32,685 nucleotides of DNA from Ardenticatenaceae bacterium (GTDB taxonomy: Bacteria > Chloroflexota > Anaerolineae > Promineifilales > Promineifilaceae). Position numbers and translations under genes: made by a program. Positions 15,401 to 23,627 of the stretch are shown here, piece by piece (position 1 is the first letter of the stretch; each line of letters opens with the position of its first letter). Under the pieces are notes generated by a model. It was given only the letters and a program-made list of their open reading frames with translations, was not told where the DNA came from and did not search any database. Location of the stretch: contig JACKBT010000048.1 of assembly GCA_020634415.1 (NCBI GenBank), positions 1 through 32,685 on the forward strand, written 5' to 3'.

Positions 15401-16089
15401 AAAAATTCGCCGTCTGTCTGAAAATTGTTGGGGTTTGTGCCTGTTTGCGCCGAGGTAAGAAGCTGCGTGGCGGCTCCCGTGTTTTTGTTTACTTGATAGA
15501 GGCCATCATTAATCGCCCCAATTTGCAGCATGTAAATGGTGTCATCTAACAACACCAATTCCGAAGCCCGAGCGGTATGTGCATAAACGACATCGGGCAG
15601 GGTTGTTTCCCAATCCAACCGATTTTCGGATATTTTGACGAGGGCATTTTGCTGATTGCTAACCCAGTAGAGGGAATCATCGTCAGCCACAATGTCGGAG
15701 ATGATGTCTGGCTCATCGGGTGGATTGCAGAACGTATCAAAGGTGTAATCATACATTTGGCGCGGGGGGGCACCGTAAACGGCCGTTCGCCCCACAAACT
15801 GCGTCACCATCCCCACCTGGTTTTCTCCCCCCACCTCCCTCGCCCCCCCCGCCCGATCCAACTCTGGCTGCGCCCCACCCCCACCATCTGCCAAAATCGG
15901 GGCGCAAGCCGGATTGTAGAGATAAAACAGCTTCGGGGCTTGGATCGTGTAATCCGTCGCCTGAGAAAACAGCACCTCCGGCACATCATCCGGCGCACTT
16001 GGCGGAATGGCTCTGGCCGCAGAGGCCAGCATCAGCATAACGACCAAACTTGTTCCGACAATGAACATGTTTAATTTAGCAAGCATCAT
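12451..16089 (-). CDS. Large secreted metzincin-type metalloprotease with propeller-like and Ig-like domains
   Basis: A 1212-residue exported protein. AAGGAG precedes the ATG at 16089 (a second ATG follows at once). A signal peptide is clear (MMLAKLNMFIVGTSLVVMLMLASAARA). Residues 100-375 contain repeating units such as DDDSLYWVSNQQNALVKI and DDTIYMLQIGAINDGLYQV, typical of a beta-propeller. Residues 385-520 look like an adhesion-type beta domain. The protease centre at 695-705 reads HEIGHSQGRGH, a complete HExxHxxGxxH metzincin zinc site. It is followed by a Cys/His-containing loop and a Met-turn-like DMMGYC (758-763). From about 890, Ig/cadherin-like repeats follow (VQWSATDADGDDLAYDVLYS), then a BACON-like domain (DAPWLSVSQSG). 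The tail ends ELFLPFVTKP. It probably acts outside the cell on proteins. It stands alone with its own terminator. Confidence 0.85.
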   Translation of the reverse strand: MMLAKLNMFIVGTSLVVMLMLASAARAIPPSAPDDVPEVLFSQATDYTIQAPKLFYLYNPACAPILADGGGGAQPELDRAGGAREVGGENQVGMVTQFVGRTAVYGAPPRQMYDYTFDTFCNPPDEPDIISDIVADDDSLYWVSNQQNALVKISENRLDWETTLPDVVYAHTARASELVLLDDTIYMLQIGAINDGLYQVNKNTGAATQLLTSAQTGTNPNNFQTDGEFLYWRYWTGSEWNLRAYDLDAPGTDILASDVMSYYPVAGNVVYIGFPDVIRSYDHGTGTLSSPLYTSATTSLVTGIVADGSGLYFIQQQVCSPACPGAYTLYRLPFGSSSPTALYAPPITSPVTVMHNLQRHENSLFFLHGEELKQIATNAGQATLTNMRIDSLEITQAIQSDGNSVDLVQGKRTAVRLFASSDGDSIPGVYARLYRINGSGTIIDGPLSPINLERDSLYLRLPSEPDKDNINESYTFFLPPTWMDDPTLRLQAELNPFRFPPEPTYSDNVLQTTTFNLDASERFEAHFILFQYDSGGSRIAPRYAEDYLQAVSWVRRTYPIASAPGSYADPSPGFRPKVSWLYDENLGGNVDGTDRDPDCQRRIDLDPGEDGFLDDPSLCAAWYVVCPTLDSIRAAESIPSEIQLVGMVSDEAGFARGWACGGGVSTPTGLATTDPATRNWGWDFDGSYGDWYAGHEIGHSQGRGHPSSGNECGHSASDGGYPWPDAEIGDESYRGFDMGDMGLNSLLVPRVYPNEWHDMMGYCMAPGQWISNYTYLGIKSFLEATAVPSFAQPAGGAYLQLSGVIYPDAHEADMIQVRLWDALSSPPTPSAPGPYRIRLLDSGNGELAAVDFTPTEAEGNVGLIMGEFVPFVVGTARVEVTHPASGDLLWSYDVSSSAPVVSDVQLVGAPSPVTGEVTVQWSATDADGDDLAYDVLYSADGGVSWKMVQMGLTSMSAVVDTAVLAGSNQAHFKIIANDGFNQGEDMSAAFTVVAKAPVITVLTPYDGEAFAFGQEVFFLAEVLDYQDGSVADSDIVWRDQTNFTLGIGTEFSQDNLLIGENIITVTATNSEGLSSEVTFSIFVNDELEQPTATLTVGPDQVGWHVAAGETAVQMATITVANSGADGFTVTTMEDAPWLSVSQSGSSTPLQLTLTADPAYLEPGQALSTMLQVEGTSSSGTETVLVPVGFAMGFVSDPVAGGYELFLPFVTKP

Positions 16090-16124
16090 TTGCTCCTTTT
16101 ATTTTTAGGGCATACGCAGTTGCT

Positions 16125-16148
16125 CTGGCACGGTGGACACCGTGCCAG
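16125..16148. repeat. Near-loopless palindrome upstream of the protease gene
   Basis: CTGGCACGGTG (16125-16135) and CACCGTGCCAG (16138-16148) are perfect 11-base arms around GA. It lies 35 bases upstream of the protease start. The remaining gap to 16486 holds one ACGGCCGT at 16350 and no gene that I can support. Confidence 0.6.
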
Positions 16149-16486
16149 TACGTAACGCCTCATTTTCTTTTTGTACCAAGTCAGTTCAGGAAAGGCTCCC
16201 ATTGCCAATAATCAAAGAGGGGTATGCGTACTATTCTCCTTTAAGACAAGATAATTGGCGGTCGTTTTGGCTTCAGAGTTCAAATGATCCTGCCCCATTC
16301 GATACTTCATCAACGCCCTTTTTATACTCCATAAAGAACTTATTCGCTAACGGCCGTTTCGCCCAAGCGTAAAAAGCCACTCACATAGGAACTTGGTTCC
16401 TATCAAACGAACAGCGATCCTCCTCGCCCGTCTCGCCCAATACGTCCCTGCCAAAGTGATTTCTCAAAATTGGGATTATTGAAACA

Positions 16487-16521
16487 AAAACGGCCGTTTC
16501 CTCTCCAGAAACGGCCGTTTT
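16487..16521 (-). terminator. Intrinsic terminator made of two inverted ACGGCCGT motifs
   Basis: AAAACGGCCGTTTC (16487-16500) and GAAACGGCCGTTTT (16508-16521) pair perfectly over 14 bases with a 7-base loop. On the minus strand the stem ends in a run of five T, 27 bases after the stop of the oxidoreductase beta gene. The repeated genome word is therefore used as a terminator. Confidence 0.8.
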
Positions 16522-16547
16522 ACGCATGACGCATAACGTATTACTTT

Positions 16548-17576
16548 CTACATCAAATCCGCCATCAACTGATCCAACATCGCCTTTGGCGGCCGCAGCT
16601 GCGCCTCGGCCAGTTGCGCCAACGGCGTATCTACCAAATTCTCCGCCTCCGCCAAATTCTGGCGATGGGGATTGTAATAGATAAGACCCGTGATGAACTC
16701 GCGCTGGCCTTCGGCCCACTGCAAGCGGTGCATCGCGCCCAGCTTGTCAGTCGGATCGTAATCGCTCTCCAGTTTACGCAGTTGGATGTGCGAACCATCG
16801 TGCATCTCCACCACGCGCATCTCACCCGGATCATAATCGCCAATCATGATCTCCTCAGCGGGGGCCACCCAGCCGATGTCGTGCAGGGGCAATTCGTGGC
16901 TTTTGCCATAGTCGTAGCTTTTGGTGGAGGTTTCATGGTTGTTAAAAGCCACACAAGGGCTGATGATGTCCAGAACGGCCGTTCCCCGATGACTCAACGC
17001 CGCCTTCAACAGCTCCCGCACCTGCTTGGGATCACCAGAGAAGGAACGGGCCACAAAGCCGCAGCCCGCCAAAATCGCTTCCATACAGATGTCAATGGGC
17101 GGCAGATCGTTGACCCCAGCATACTTCAACTTTTGGCCCTCATCGGCCGTTGCCGAAAACTGTCCCTTCGTCAGGCCATACACCCCATTGTTCTCCACAA
17201 TGTACACCATCCGCACATTGCGCCGCATCAGGTGCTTAAACTGCCCCATGCCAATGCTGGCACTATCGCCATCCCCACTCACGCCAATCGCATTCAAATG
17301 GTGGTTGGCCATCAACGCGCCCGTGCCAATGGAAGGCATACGGCCGTGCAGCGAATTAAAGCCATGTGACATGCCCAAAAAGTAAGCAGGCGACTTGCTC
17401 GAACAGCCAATGCCGCTCAACTTAATAATCTCTTGCGGCTTGATGCTCAACTCATAAGCCACCTGAATAATCTGGCTGGAAATCGAGTTGTGACCACAGC
17501 CCTGACATAATGTGGTTGGACGGCCGTTATAATCCGCCTTCTCTAAACCAATCTCATTCACTCTAATGCGTCCCAT
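16548..17576 (-). CDS. 2-oxoacid:ferredoxin oxidoreductase, beta subunit (first pair)
   Basis: A 342-residue thiamine-diphosphate subunit. The ATG at 17576 overlaps the stop of the alpha gene as TAATG; the frame is open further to 17618. CQGCGHNSISSQ near the start and SGIGCSSKSPAYFLG match the Cys-containing signatures of the family. HGRMPSIGTGALMAN is followed by the diphosphate/Mg motif GDGDSASIGMGQFKHLMRRN and ENNGVYGLTKGQFS. The enzyme oxidatively decarboxylates a 2-oxoacid with CoA, giving acyl-CoA, CO2 and reduced ferredoxin, or runs in reverse. The C-terminal 70 residues (LESDYDPTDKLGAMHRLQWAEGQREFITGLIYY) are typical of the KorB-like branch. The specific substrate (2-oxoglutarate, pyruvate or branched-chain 2-oxoacids) cannot be read. 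It ends the operon before a strong terminator. Confidence 0.92.
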   Translation of the reverse strand: MGRIRVNEIGLEKADYNGRPTTLCQGCGHNSISSQIIQVAYELSIKPQEIIKLSGIGCSSKSPAYFLGMSHGFNSLHGRMPSIGTGALMANHHLNAIGVSGDGDSASIGMGQFKHLMRRNVRMVYIVENNGVYGLTKGQFSATADEGQKLKYAGVNDLPPIDICMEAILAGCGFVARSFSGDPKQVRELLKAALSHRGTAVLDIISPCVAFNNHETSTKSYDYGKSHELPLHDIGWVAPAEEIMIGDYDPGEMRVVEMHDGSHIQLRKLESDYDPTDKLGAMHRLQWAEGQREFITGLIYYNPHRQNLAEAENLVDTPLAQLAEAQLRPPKAMLDQLMADLM

Positions 17577-19414
17577 TAGTGACTCTCCTCCGCGGCTTCC
17601 AATGTTTCCACCAGCCAACGCGCCGTCAGCGGCATCCCATCCATAAAAGCCAGCGAATGCAATTTCAGTACCATCTCCGGCATCTCCGTGCGCAAAATCG
17701 TGTGCATCTGCCCATCGCGGTTCAACTCCACCACATACACCCGGTCATACTGGGCCACAAACTCACGCACCTCATCATTAATCGGCAAAGCCCGCAGCCG
17801 CATGAAACTCGTTTGCACCCCCTTCGCCGCCAGCCGATCCCGAGCCTCATCAATGGCATATTGGCTCGTGCCAAAGCCGATAATACCAATTTTTGCACCC
17901 TCAACTTCGTCCACAACCGGTACGGGCACAATATTTCGTGCCGTATCAAACTTGCGCTTGAGCCGCGCCATGTTGTTGACCCAATCATCCGGCCGTTCAC
18001 TGTAAACCGCATGTTCGTTATGCCCCGTGCCGCGCACAAACCAGGCCGACTTGGGGTTCTCATTACCAGGCACAGTGCGATAGCCAATGCCATCCCCATC
18101 CCCATCCAGATAACGCGAAAAACCTTTGCCTACCTGTTCGGCCGTTAACACTTTGCCCCGGTTCATGGGTTTGTCAGGATAGTCAAACGGCTCTGTCATC
18201 CAGTTGTTCATACCCAAATCGAGATCGCTCAACACAAACACCGGCGTTTGCAACTGCTCGGCAATATCAAAGGCCGAACCGCCAAACTCAAAACACTCCT
18301 TCACGCTGGCGGGGAACAAAATCACGTTGGTGGTGTCACCATGCCCCAAATAGTAAGTGAAGATCACATCGCCTTGCCCGGTGCGCGTGGGCAAACCGGT
18401 GCTGGGGCCAACGCGCTGGATGTCCCAAATAACGGCCGGTATCTCCGCAAAATAGCCCAACCCGGCAAACTCGGCCATCAGCGAAATGCCAGGGCCAGAG
18501 GTAGCCGTCATGGAACGCGCTCCAGCCCAGCCCGCACCCAAAATCATGCCGATGGCGGCCAGTTCATCCTCAGCCTGCACCACCGCATAGGTGGCTTTGC
18601 CCGTCTCCGCGTCGGTGCGGAAGCGGGGCAGATACTCATTGAGAGCATCCACGACGCTGGTGGAAGGGGTGATGGGATACCAGGCAGTGAAGGTGACACC
18701 ACCAAAAACAGCTCCCAGGGCGGCTGATTCGTTGCCCGTAATGAGCAGCATACCTTCGGTCTCGTTCATCGGCTCAACGCGGTAGGGGTCTACTTTGGTA
18801 ATGTTTTCGGCCGTCCATTCGTAAGCCTCGCGCACCACATCCATGTTGGGGTCTATGAGTTTGCGACGGCCGTTAAAATGTTTACTCAACGCCTCATCAA
18901 TCGCCGCCAGCGGAATAGCCAACAACTGCGCCACCGCCCCCACATAGACCATGTTAGCGATGTAATCGCGCAGTTTGCCCTTCATGCCCGTGCTGCGAAT
19001 GAACTGGTTCACGGGGATGGCATAATAGGTAATGTCATCCCGCTGTAGTACACCATCACGCCAATCGGCGTTGTAAATACAAACACCGCCCGGCGGCAAG
19101 TTCTGAATATCTTCCTCTTGCGTCACATCATTAAAAGCCACCAAAATCTCCGAAGTATGCCGCCGCGCCACATACCCCTCAAAACTGGCCCGAATGTGAT
19201 ACCAGGTGGGCAGCCCTTGAATGTTGGACGGGAAAATATTTTTGCCATTGACGGGAATACCCATCTTGAACAAGGCTCTTAAAATCGCCAGATTGGAAGT
19301 CTGGCTGCCGGTGCCATTTTTAGTGGCAACGACAATCGAAAAATCATTGACAATCGGTTCGCGCTCCGCCATTTCTGTGGGGGCCGCGGCGATAGTGGGT
19401 GTCGCTATGCCCAT
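17576..19414 (-). CDS. 2-oxoacid:ferredoxin oxidoreductase, fused gamma-alpha subunit (first pair)
   Basis: A 612-residue protein. AAGGAGA lies 8 bases before the ATG at 19414. Residues 20-200 are the gamma domain (DFSIVVATKNGTGSQTSNLAILRALFKMGIPV). Residues 225-612 are the alpha domain, with TGNESAALGAVFGGVTFTAWYPITPSTSVVDAL, ATSGPGISLMAEFAGLGYFAEIP and [16 protein letters not shown]. The gamma domain reads NGTGSQTSN where the second pair has [11 protein letters not shown], so the two pairs are not a recent duplication. It partners the beta subunit encoded right behind it (TAATG overlap). An N-terminal extension of about 20 residues (MGIATPTIAAAPTEMAE) is Ala/Pro/Thr rich and probably disordered. 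The alpha2-beta2 complex should be cytosolic. Confidence 0.92.
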   Translation of the reverse strand: MGIATPTIAAAPTEMAEREPIVNDFSIVVATKNGTGSQTSNLAILRALFKMGIPVNGKNIFPSNIQGLPTWYHIRASFEGYVARRHTSEILVAFNDVTQEEDIQNLPPGGVCIYNADWRDGVLQRDDITYYAIPVNQFIRSTGMKGKLRDYIANMVYVGAVAQLLAIPLAAIDEALSKHFNGRRKLIDPNMDVVREAYEWTAENITKVDPYRVEPMNETEGMLLITGNESAALGAVFGGVTFTAWYPITPSTSVVDALNEYLPRFRTDAETGKATYAVVQAEDELAAIGMILGAGWAGARSMTATSGPGISLMAEFAGLGYFAEIPAVIWDIQRVGPSTGLPTRTGQGDVIFTYYLGHGDTTNVILFPASVKECFEFGGSAFDIAEQLQTPVFVLSDLDLGMNNWMTEPFDYPDKPMNRGKVLTAEQVGKGFSRYLDGDGDGIGYRTVPGNENPKSAWFVRGTGHNEHAVYSERPDDWVNNMARLKRKFDTARNIVPVPVVDEVEGAKIGIIGFGTSQYAIDEARDRLAAKGVQTSFMRLRALPINDEVREFVAQYDRVYVVELNRDGQMHTILRTEMPEMVLKLHSLAFMDGMPLTARWLVETLEAAEESH

Positions 19415-19448
19415 GTCATCTCTCCTTATTTTTCATGACCGATAATTA

Positions 19449-19477
19449 AAGGTGGTAACGCCGGACGCTACCACCTT
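19449..19477. terminator. Short hairpin upstream of the first pair
   Basis: AAGGTGGTA (19449-19457) and TACCACCTT (19469-19477) pair around an 11-base loop. It lies 35 bases before the start of the gamma-alpha gene and behind the intrinsic terminator of the second operon, so it may be a leader hairpin or a second stop. Confidence 0.4.
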
Positions 19478-19556
19478 GATATTCAAACTATTTGTTTAAC
19501 CGATACCAATACAATTTCTAAGTTTAATGCAGACAACTTGTCTCGCAACAAGAATC

Positions 19557-19595
19557 AAAAAGCACTCATGGGACTTAAAGGTTTGCCCTGAGTGC
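19557..19595 (-). terminator. Intrinsic terminator of the CBS-oxidoreductase operon
   Basis: On the minus strand GCACTCA (19595-19589) pairs with TGAGTGC (19568-19562), followed at once by a run of five T (19561-19557). It begins 7 bases after the stop at 19602 and separates the two oxidoreductase operons. Confidence 0.7.
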
Positions 19596-19601
19596 CTGAT
19601 G

Positions 19602-21119
19602 TTACTCGGACCAACTCGCTTTGATGTAACGCACCACATCGCGGAAGGAGATGATGCCTTCGGGACGTTTTTCGTTATCTACCAGGGGCAGGTGGCGGAA
19701 GCCGTGCAGGGACATGACGTGGAGGGCGTGGGCAATGGAGAGATTGGCCGTTAAGGCGACCGGATCGGCCGTCATGTAATCGGCCACTTTGGCCACCGCC
19801 ATATCCTCCACCAGCCCCACCACCCGCAGCAGCACATCGGCTTCGGTGAGGATGCCCATCAGCTTGTCGCTGTCGTCTGTGACCAACAGGCAGCCAATGT
19901 TGTGGGCGTTCATCTGCCGAATGGCTTTGGCCAGGGAAGCCTCGCCATCAATGGTGATGGGTACAGCCGGTTCAAGATCGGCGATGGTGTGATCGGTGAG
20001 GATGTCCTGAACGGCCGTTGTCACCACCGCTTCCTTATCCAACTCATCCACATACTCATCATCCATTTCCAGCGACATTTCACCGGCAATATCCGCTTCC
20101 ACCTCATCCCGCACCGTCACCGTCCACAAATCAGCCGAGCGGTACAGCTTATTCAAATCACCAATGCCGCGCATCTCCTGCGCTTTGGCCACCTGCGCCA
20201 TCAAGCCCTCACTGTACATAGGCTTCTGCACCCGGCGAATTACCCCCATCGGCGCGGGAAATTCGGGGAACTCCATGCTGCTCAAAATATAGGCCAACTG
20301 CGCCGAAGTCTCATCATGCACCACCAGATCATCTTCCGTGATGCCATTGCCCAACTCCACCACCTCGGGCCGGAAGCCATTCAAGCGAATGCCGCGATCA
20401 TTGCTCTTGCCAAAGACCATCGGTTTGCCATGCTCCAAATAAAGGATGTTCTCATCGCGCACCCGTCGGTCATCCAGCCCTTCCCACTCGGTCGGATTGA
20501 AAATGACACAGTTTTGGTACACCTCCACAAAAGATGTGCCGCGATGGGCCGCCGCCGCGGCCAGAATGTCACCCAAATGCTGCGTATGGGCATCAATCGA
20601 GCGGGCGATGAAAGTAGCTTCGGCGGCCAAGGCCAGAGCCACCGGGTTCAAAGGCTGCTCTAACGACCCCATCGGCGAAGATTTGGTCTTCATTCCCTGC
20701 CGCGAGGTGGGAGAATATTGCCCCTTCGTAAGGCCGTAGATGCGGTTATTGAAGAGGGTGATATTGAGATTGACATTGCGGCGGATGGCGTGAATGAAAT
20801 GATTACCGCCAATGGAAAGGCCATCGCCATCCCCCGTAATGACCCAAACACTCAGGTCGGGGTTCGCCACAGCCAGACCAGTAGCAATGGTCGGGGCACG
20901 GCCATGAATGCTGTGAATGCCGTAGGTATTCATGTAATAAGGGAAGCGGCTGGAGCAGCCGATGCCGGAAATGAACACAATGTTTTCTTTGGGCACGCCA
21001 ATATCGGGCAGGGTTTTCTGCATTTGGGCCAGAATGGAATAATCGCCGCAGCCCGGACACCAGCGCACAGTTTGGTCAGATACAAAGTCTTTGCGGTTCA
21101 AGGTTACAGGTATGCTCAT
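19602..21119 (-). CDS. korB: 2-oxoacid:ferredoxin oxidoreductase beta subunit fused to a CBS pair
   Basis: A 505-residue protein; ordinary KorB-type subunits have about 290-350 residues. AAGGAG lies 8 bases before the ATG at 21119. Residues 1-345 are the TPP-binding subunit: WCPGCGDYSIL, SGIGCSSRFPYYM, HGRAPTIATGLA, TGDGDGLSIGGNHF and LFNNRIYGLTKGQYSP. An acidic linker follows (EMSLEMDDEYVDELDKE). Residues 370-505 are two CBS motifs: PITIDGEASLAKAIRQMNAHNIGCLLVTDDSDKLMGILTEADVL, then ADYMTADPVALTANLSIAHALHVMSLHGFRHLPLVDNEKRPEGIISFRDV. CBS pairs bind adenine nucleotides, so the enzyme may sense energy charge. The reading frame is continuous, and the linker argues for a real fusion. It partners the gamma-alpha gene 77 bases upstream. 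Gene symbol by family, substrate unproven. Confidence 0.9.
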   Translation of the reverse strand: MSIPVTLNRKDFVSDQTVRWCPGCGDYSILAQMQKTLPDIGVPKENIVFISGIGCSSRFPYYMNTYGIHSIHGRAPTIATGLAVANPDLSVWVITGDGDGLSIGGNHFIHAIRRNVNLNITLFNNRIYGLTKGQYSPTSRQGMKTKSSPMGSLEQPLNPVALALAAEATFIARSIDAHTQHLGDILAAAAAHRGTSFVEVYQNCVIFNPTEWEGLDDRRVRDENILYLEHGKPMVFGKSNDRGIRLNGFRPEVVELGNGITEDDLVVHDETSAQLAYILSSMEFPEFPAPMGVIRRVQKPMYSEGLMAQVAKAQEMRGIGDLNKLYRSADLWTVTVRDEVEADIAGEMSLEMDDEYVDELDKEAVVTTAVQDILTDHTIADLEPAVPITIDGEASLAKAIRQMNAHNIGCLLVTDDSDKLMGILTEADVLLRVVGLVEDMAVAKVADYMTADPVALTANLSIAHALHVMSLHGFRHLPLVDNEKRPEGIISFRDVVRYIKASWSE

Positions 21120-21135
21120 GGTTTTGTCTCCTTAA

Positions 21136-21189
21136 GGAGATTGGAGACTGGAGATTGGAGACTAAAGTCTCTAGTCCCTAGTCTCGAGT
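21136..21189. repeat. Intergenic word repeat and inverted repeat between korA and korB
   Basis: The phrase GGAGATTGGAGACT occurs in near-tandem, followed by its mirror words AGTCTC, TAGTCCC, TAGTCTC and GAGTCTC. GAGACT (21158-21163) and AGTCTC (21166-21171) form the hairpin centre. The spacer is 77 bases in total and ends with the korB ribosome binding site. Confidence 0.6.
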
Positions 21190-21196
21190 CTCTCGC

Positions 21197-23050
21197 TTAA
21201 CTTAAAATCTCCTCAATCTTGCGCACAATTTCGCTGATCTTGAACGGCCGTGCATGCAATTTGGGATATGACAGGATGTTCAAAGCAAAACGGCCGCGCA
21301 GTAAAAAGGCCAGTTGCCCATTATTCAACTCGGGCACAACGATGCGCTTATAGCGGCTCATGATCTCGCGCAGATTGCGGGGGAAGGGGTTGAGATGGCG
21401 CAGGTGGGCGTGGGCGACGGCGTAGCCTTTGGCCTGTGCCTGCCGCACACCCATGCGCACCGCCCCAAATGTGCCGCCCCAGCTAATGACCAGCAGATCG
21501 CCTTCTTGCGGGCCAAACACCTCTTGTTCGGGGATGAAATCTGCCAGTCGGGCCACTTTCTCCGCCCGGTCCAGCACCATCTGCTCGTGGTGGCGCGGAT
21601 CGTAGGAGACGTTGCCGGTGATGGGTGCTTTGCTCAAACCACCCAGGCGATGCTCTAAGCCGGGTGTGCCGGGGATAGCCCAGGGACGGGCCATCGTTTC
21701 GGGATCGCGTTTGTAAGGCATGAAGGGTTCATCGCCGTTGCTGCGGCCTTGGGGGTGATGAACTTCGATGGGCGCGATGGTATCGGCATCGGGGATGAGC
21801 CAGGGTTCGGAGCTGTTAGCCAGGAAACCGTCGGAGAGGATGAAAACGGGGGTGGTGGCGCGAACAGCAAGGCGGGCGGCTTCAACGGCCGTATTAAAAC
21901 AATCGGCCGGGCTATTGGGGGCCAAAATGGGCAGCGGGCTTTCGCCGTTGCGGCCAAACATGGCTTGCAGCAAGTCAGACTGCTCCGTTTTGGTGGGCAA
22001 GCCCGTGCTGGGGCCGCCGCGCTGCACATTGACAATGATCATGGGCAGTTCCAGAACCAGGGCCAGGTTGATGGCTTCACTTTTGAGAGCTACGCCGGGG
22101 CCGCTTGTGCCTGTTACGGCCAAAGCCCCGCCAAAGGCCGCGCCGATAATCGAACCCATCGCCGCAATTTCGTCTTCGGCCTGGAAGGTGCGCACATCAA
22201 AGTGACGCAGAGGGGCCAGCGCGTGCAAAATATCGCTGGCGGGGGTGATGGGGTAGGTGCCGTAGAAGAGGGATTTGCCCATTTTGCTAGCGGCCGTTAC
22301 CAGACCCAACGCAATGGCTTCGTTGCCTGTCACCTTGCGGTAGGTTCCTGGTTTGAGCGAGGCGGGCTTGATGCGGTAACGCTGCTGGAAGGTGCGGGTG
22401 GTATCGCCAAAGTTGTAACCACTCTGCAAGGCGATGGCATTGGCCTGGATGATTTCGGGCTTTTTGGCGAATTTTTTGTTAATCCATTCGAGGGTGGTTT
22501 CTAACGGCCGATCAAACATCCAAAAAGCAATGCCCAGCGCAAAAAAGTTCTGGCTGCGATCTTTATCTTTGGTAGATAAGCCCTCGATGTCTTTGAGAGC
22601 TTCCCGGTTGAGGCTGGTGAGTGGCACTTGGATGACCTGGTAGCCGCGCAGGCTGTCACCTTCGAGGGGGTTTTCATCATAACCCGCCTTCTTCAAGTTG
22701 CTGGAGGTGAAGGCATCGGTGTTGACGATAACCGTGCCGCCTGTCTCTAACTCGGACAGGGTGGCTTTGAGGGCGGCGGGGTTCATAGCGACGAGCACTT
22801 CGGGGGCATCGCCGGGCGTAAGAATATCTTGCCGGGAGAAGTGAACCTGGAAGCCGCTAACGCCAGCCAATGTGCCTGCCGGGGCACGGATTTCGGCTGG
22901 AAAATCGGGCATGGTACTGACATCGTTGCCGAAAACGGCCGATGTGTTGGTAAATTGCGTCCCTGTCAACTGCATACCATCGCCAGAATCCCCGGCGAAG
23001 CGAATGACAACAGAGTCGCGTTCTTCAAATGCAGGTATGTTTTCGCTCAT
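21197..23050 (-). CDS. korA: 2-oxoacid:ferredoxin oxidoreductase, fused gamma-alpha subunit (second pair, KorA-type)
   Basis: A 617-residue protein. AAGGA lies about 8 bases before the ATG at 23050. Residues 12-195 are the gamma domain: [20 protein letters not shown] is the Gly-rich signature, then [25 protein letters not shown]. Residues 215-617 are the alpha domain: [72 protein letters not shown] and [19 protein letters not shown]. The C-terminal part ([28 protein letters not shown]) is typical of 2-oxoglutarate:ferredoxin oxidoreductases in reverse or oxidative TCA cycles. It partners the CBS-fused beta subunit downstream. The operon order CBS protein, korA, korB-CBS suggests joint regulation. 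Confidence 0.93.
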   Translation of the reverse strand: MSENIPAFEERDSVVIRFAGDSGDGMQLTGTQFTNTSAVFGNDVSTMPDFPAEIRAPAGTLAGVSGFQVHFSRQDILTPGDAPEVLVAMNPAALKATLSELETGGTVIVNTDAFTSSNLKKAGYDENPLEGDSLRGYQVIQVPLTSLNREALKDIEGLSTKDKDRSQNFFALGIAFWMFDRPLETTLEWINKKFAKKPEIIQANAIALQSGYNFGDTTRTFQQRYRIKPASLKPGTYRKVTGNEAIALGLVTAASKMGKSLFYGTYPITPASDILHALAPLRHFDVRTFQAEDEIAAMGSIIGAAFGGALAVTGTSGPGVALKSEAINLALVLELPMIIVNVQRGGPSTGLPTKTEQSDLLQAMFGRNGESPLPILAPNSPADCFNTAVEAARLAVRATTPVFILSDGFLANSSEPWLIPDADTIAPIEVHHPQGRSNGDEPFMPYKRDPETMARPWAIPGTPGLEHRLGGLSKAPITGNVSYDPRHHEQMVLDRAEKVARLADFIPEQEVFGPQEGDLLVISWGGTFGAVRMGVRQAQAKGYAVAHAHLRHLNPFPRNLREIMSRYKRIVVPELNNGQLAFLLRGRFALNILSYPKLHARPFKISEIVRKIEEILS

Positions 23051-23059
23051 GGTTTATTC

Positions 23060-23102
23060 CTTATTGCGTGTCGGGTGTCACGTAACACCGAAACACTGGA
23101 CA
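23060..23102. repeat. Intergenic inverted word repeat upstream of korA
   Basis: GTGTCGGGTGTC is followed by ACACCGAAACAC and GGACACC, making an imperfect hairpin from repeated GTGTC/ACACC words. It fills the 54-base gap between the CBS protein gene and korA. The gap at 23585-23634 upstream of the CBS gene is similarly built from GGTAAT/ATTACC-type words. Confidence 0.45.
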
Positions 23103-23104
23103 CC

Positions 23105-23572
23105 TCACCCACCCTCTGCTTTGCTGGGGAATTGATCTGGGCGTGGTGGCTGGTTTAAGACTTCGACGGGATAACGGGTGGCTAAGTAGTTAACAATGGC
23201 CTGATGGGTCATGTTGCCCACGATCTTGCCGGTTTCGTCAACGGCGGGCAGGTTGCGGAAATGATTGTCATCCATCAGCCGCAAGGCGGTGGCGGCCGAT
23301 GAATCGGGTTGGATGGTGATCGGTTCGGCCGTCATGACGGTATCAATGGATTGGTTGAGGGTTTCGGGGTCGGCGGCGACTTTGCGCAGCACATCTCTGT
23401 CGGTGAAGATGCCGATGAGTTGGTTATCGGCCACTATAAGACAAACATTGTGCCGCTCGGCCCGCATGGTGGCTACGGCCTCGCGCACAAGTGTGCCGCT
23501 GGCAACCTGGCTAAAACCGCTCAAATCCAGATGTGAAACTTGTTCAGCCTGTAATTCTTGCTCTAATGTCAT
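23105..23572 (-). CDS. Stand-alone CBS-pair protein
   Basis: A 155-residue cytosolic protein consisting of two CBS motifs. AGGAG lies 6-7 bases before the ATG at 23572. CBS1: SQVASGTLVREAVATMRAERHNVCLIVADNQLIGIFTDRDVLRKV (residues 21-65). CBS2: VMTAEPITIQPDSSAATALRLMDDNHFRNLPAVDETGKIVGNMTHQAIVNYL (78-130). Such modules bind AMP, ATP or S-adenosylmethionine and control partner enzymes. The first gene of the korA-korB operon, it is separated from korA by 54 bases. Its second motif resembles the CBS pair fused to the downstream beta subunit (the shared phrase FRNLPAVD/FRHLPLVD). The two CBS units may assemble with each other in one complex. The Pro-rich tail (PPRPDQFPSKAEGG) is probably flexible. 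Confidence 0.9.
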   Translation of the reverse strand: MTLEQELQAEQVSHLDLSGFSQVASGTLVREAVATMRAERHNVCLIVADNQLIGIFTDRDVLRKVAADPETLNQSIDTVMTAEPITIQPDSSAATALRLMDDNHFRNLPAVDETGKIVGNMTHQAIVNYLATRYPVEVLNQPPRPDQFPSKAEGG

Positions 23573-23627
23573 ATATCTCTCCTGTAAGTGGGTAATCGGT
23601 GCGCGGTAATGGGTGGCCGATAACGGA

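Noticed and set aside
16133..16372. 79-codon frame between the protease and the terminator
   Set aside because: It starts in a palindrome, lacks a ribosome binding site and shows no coding character.
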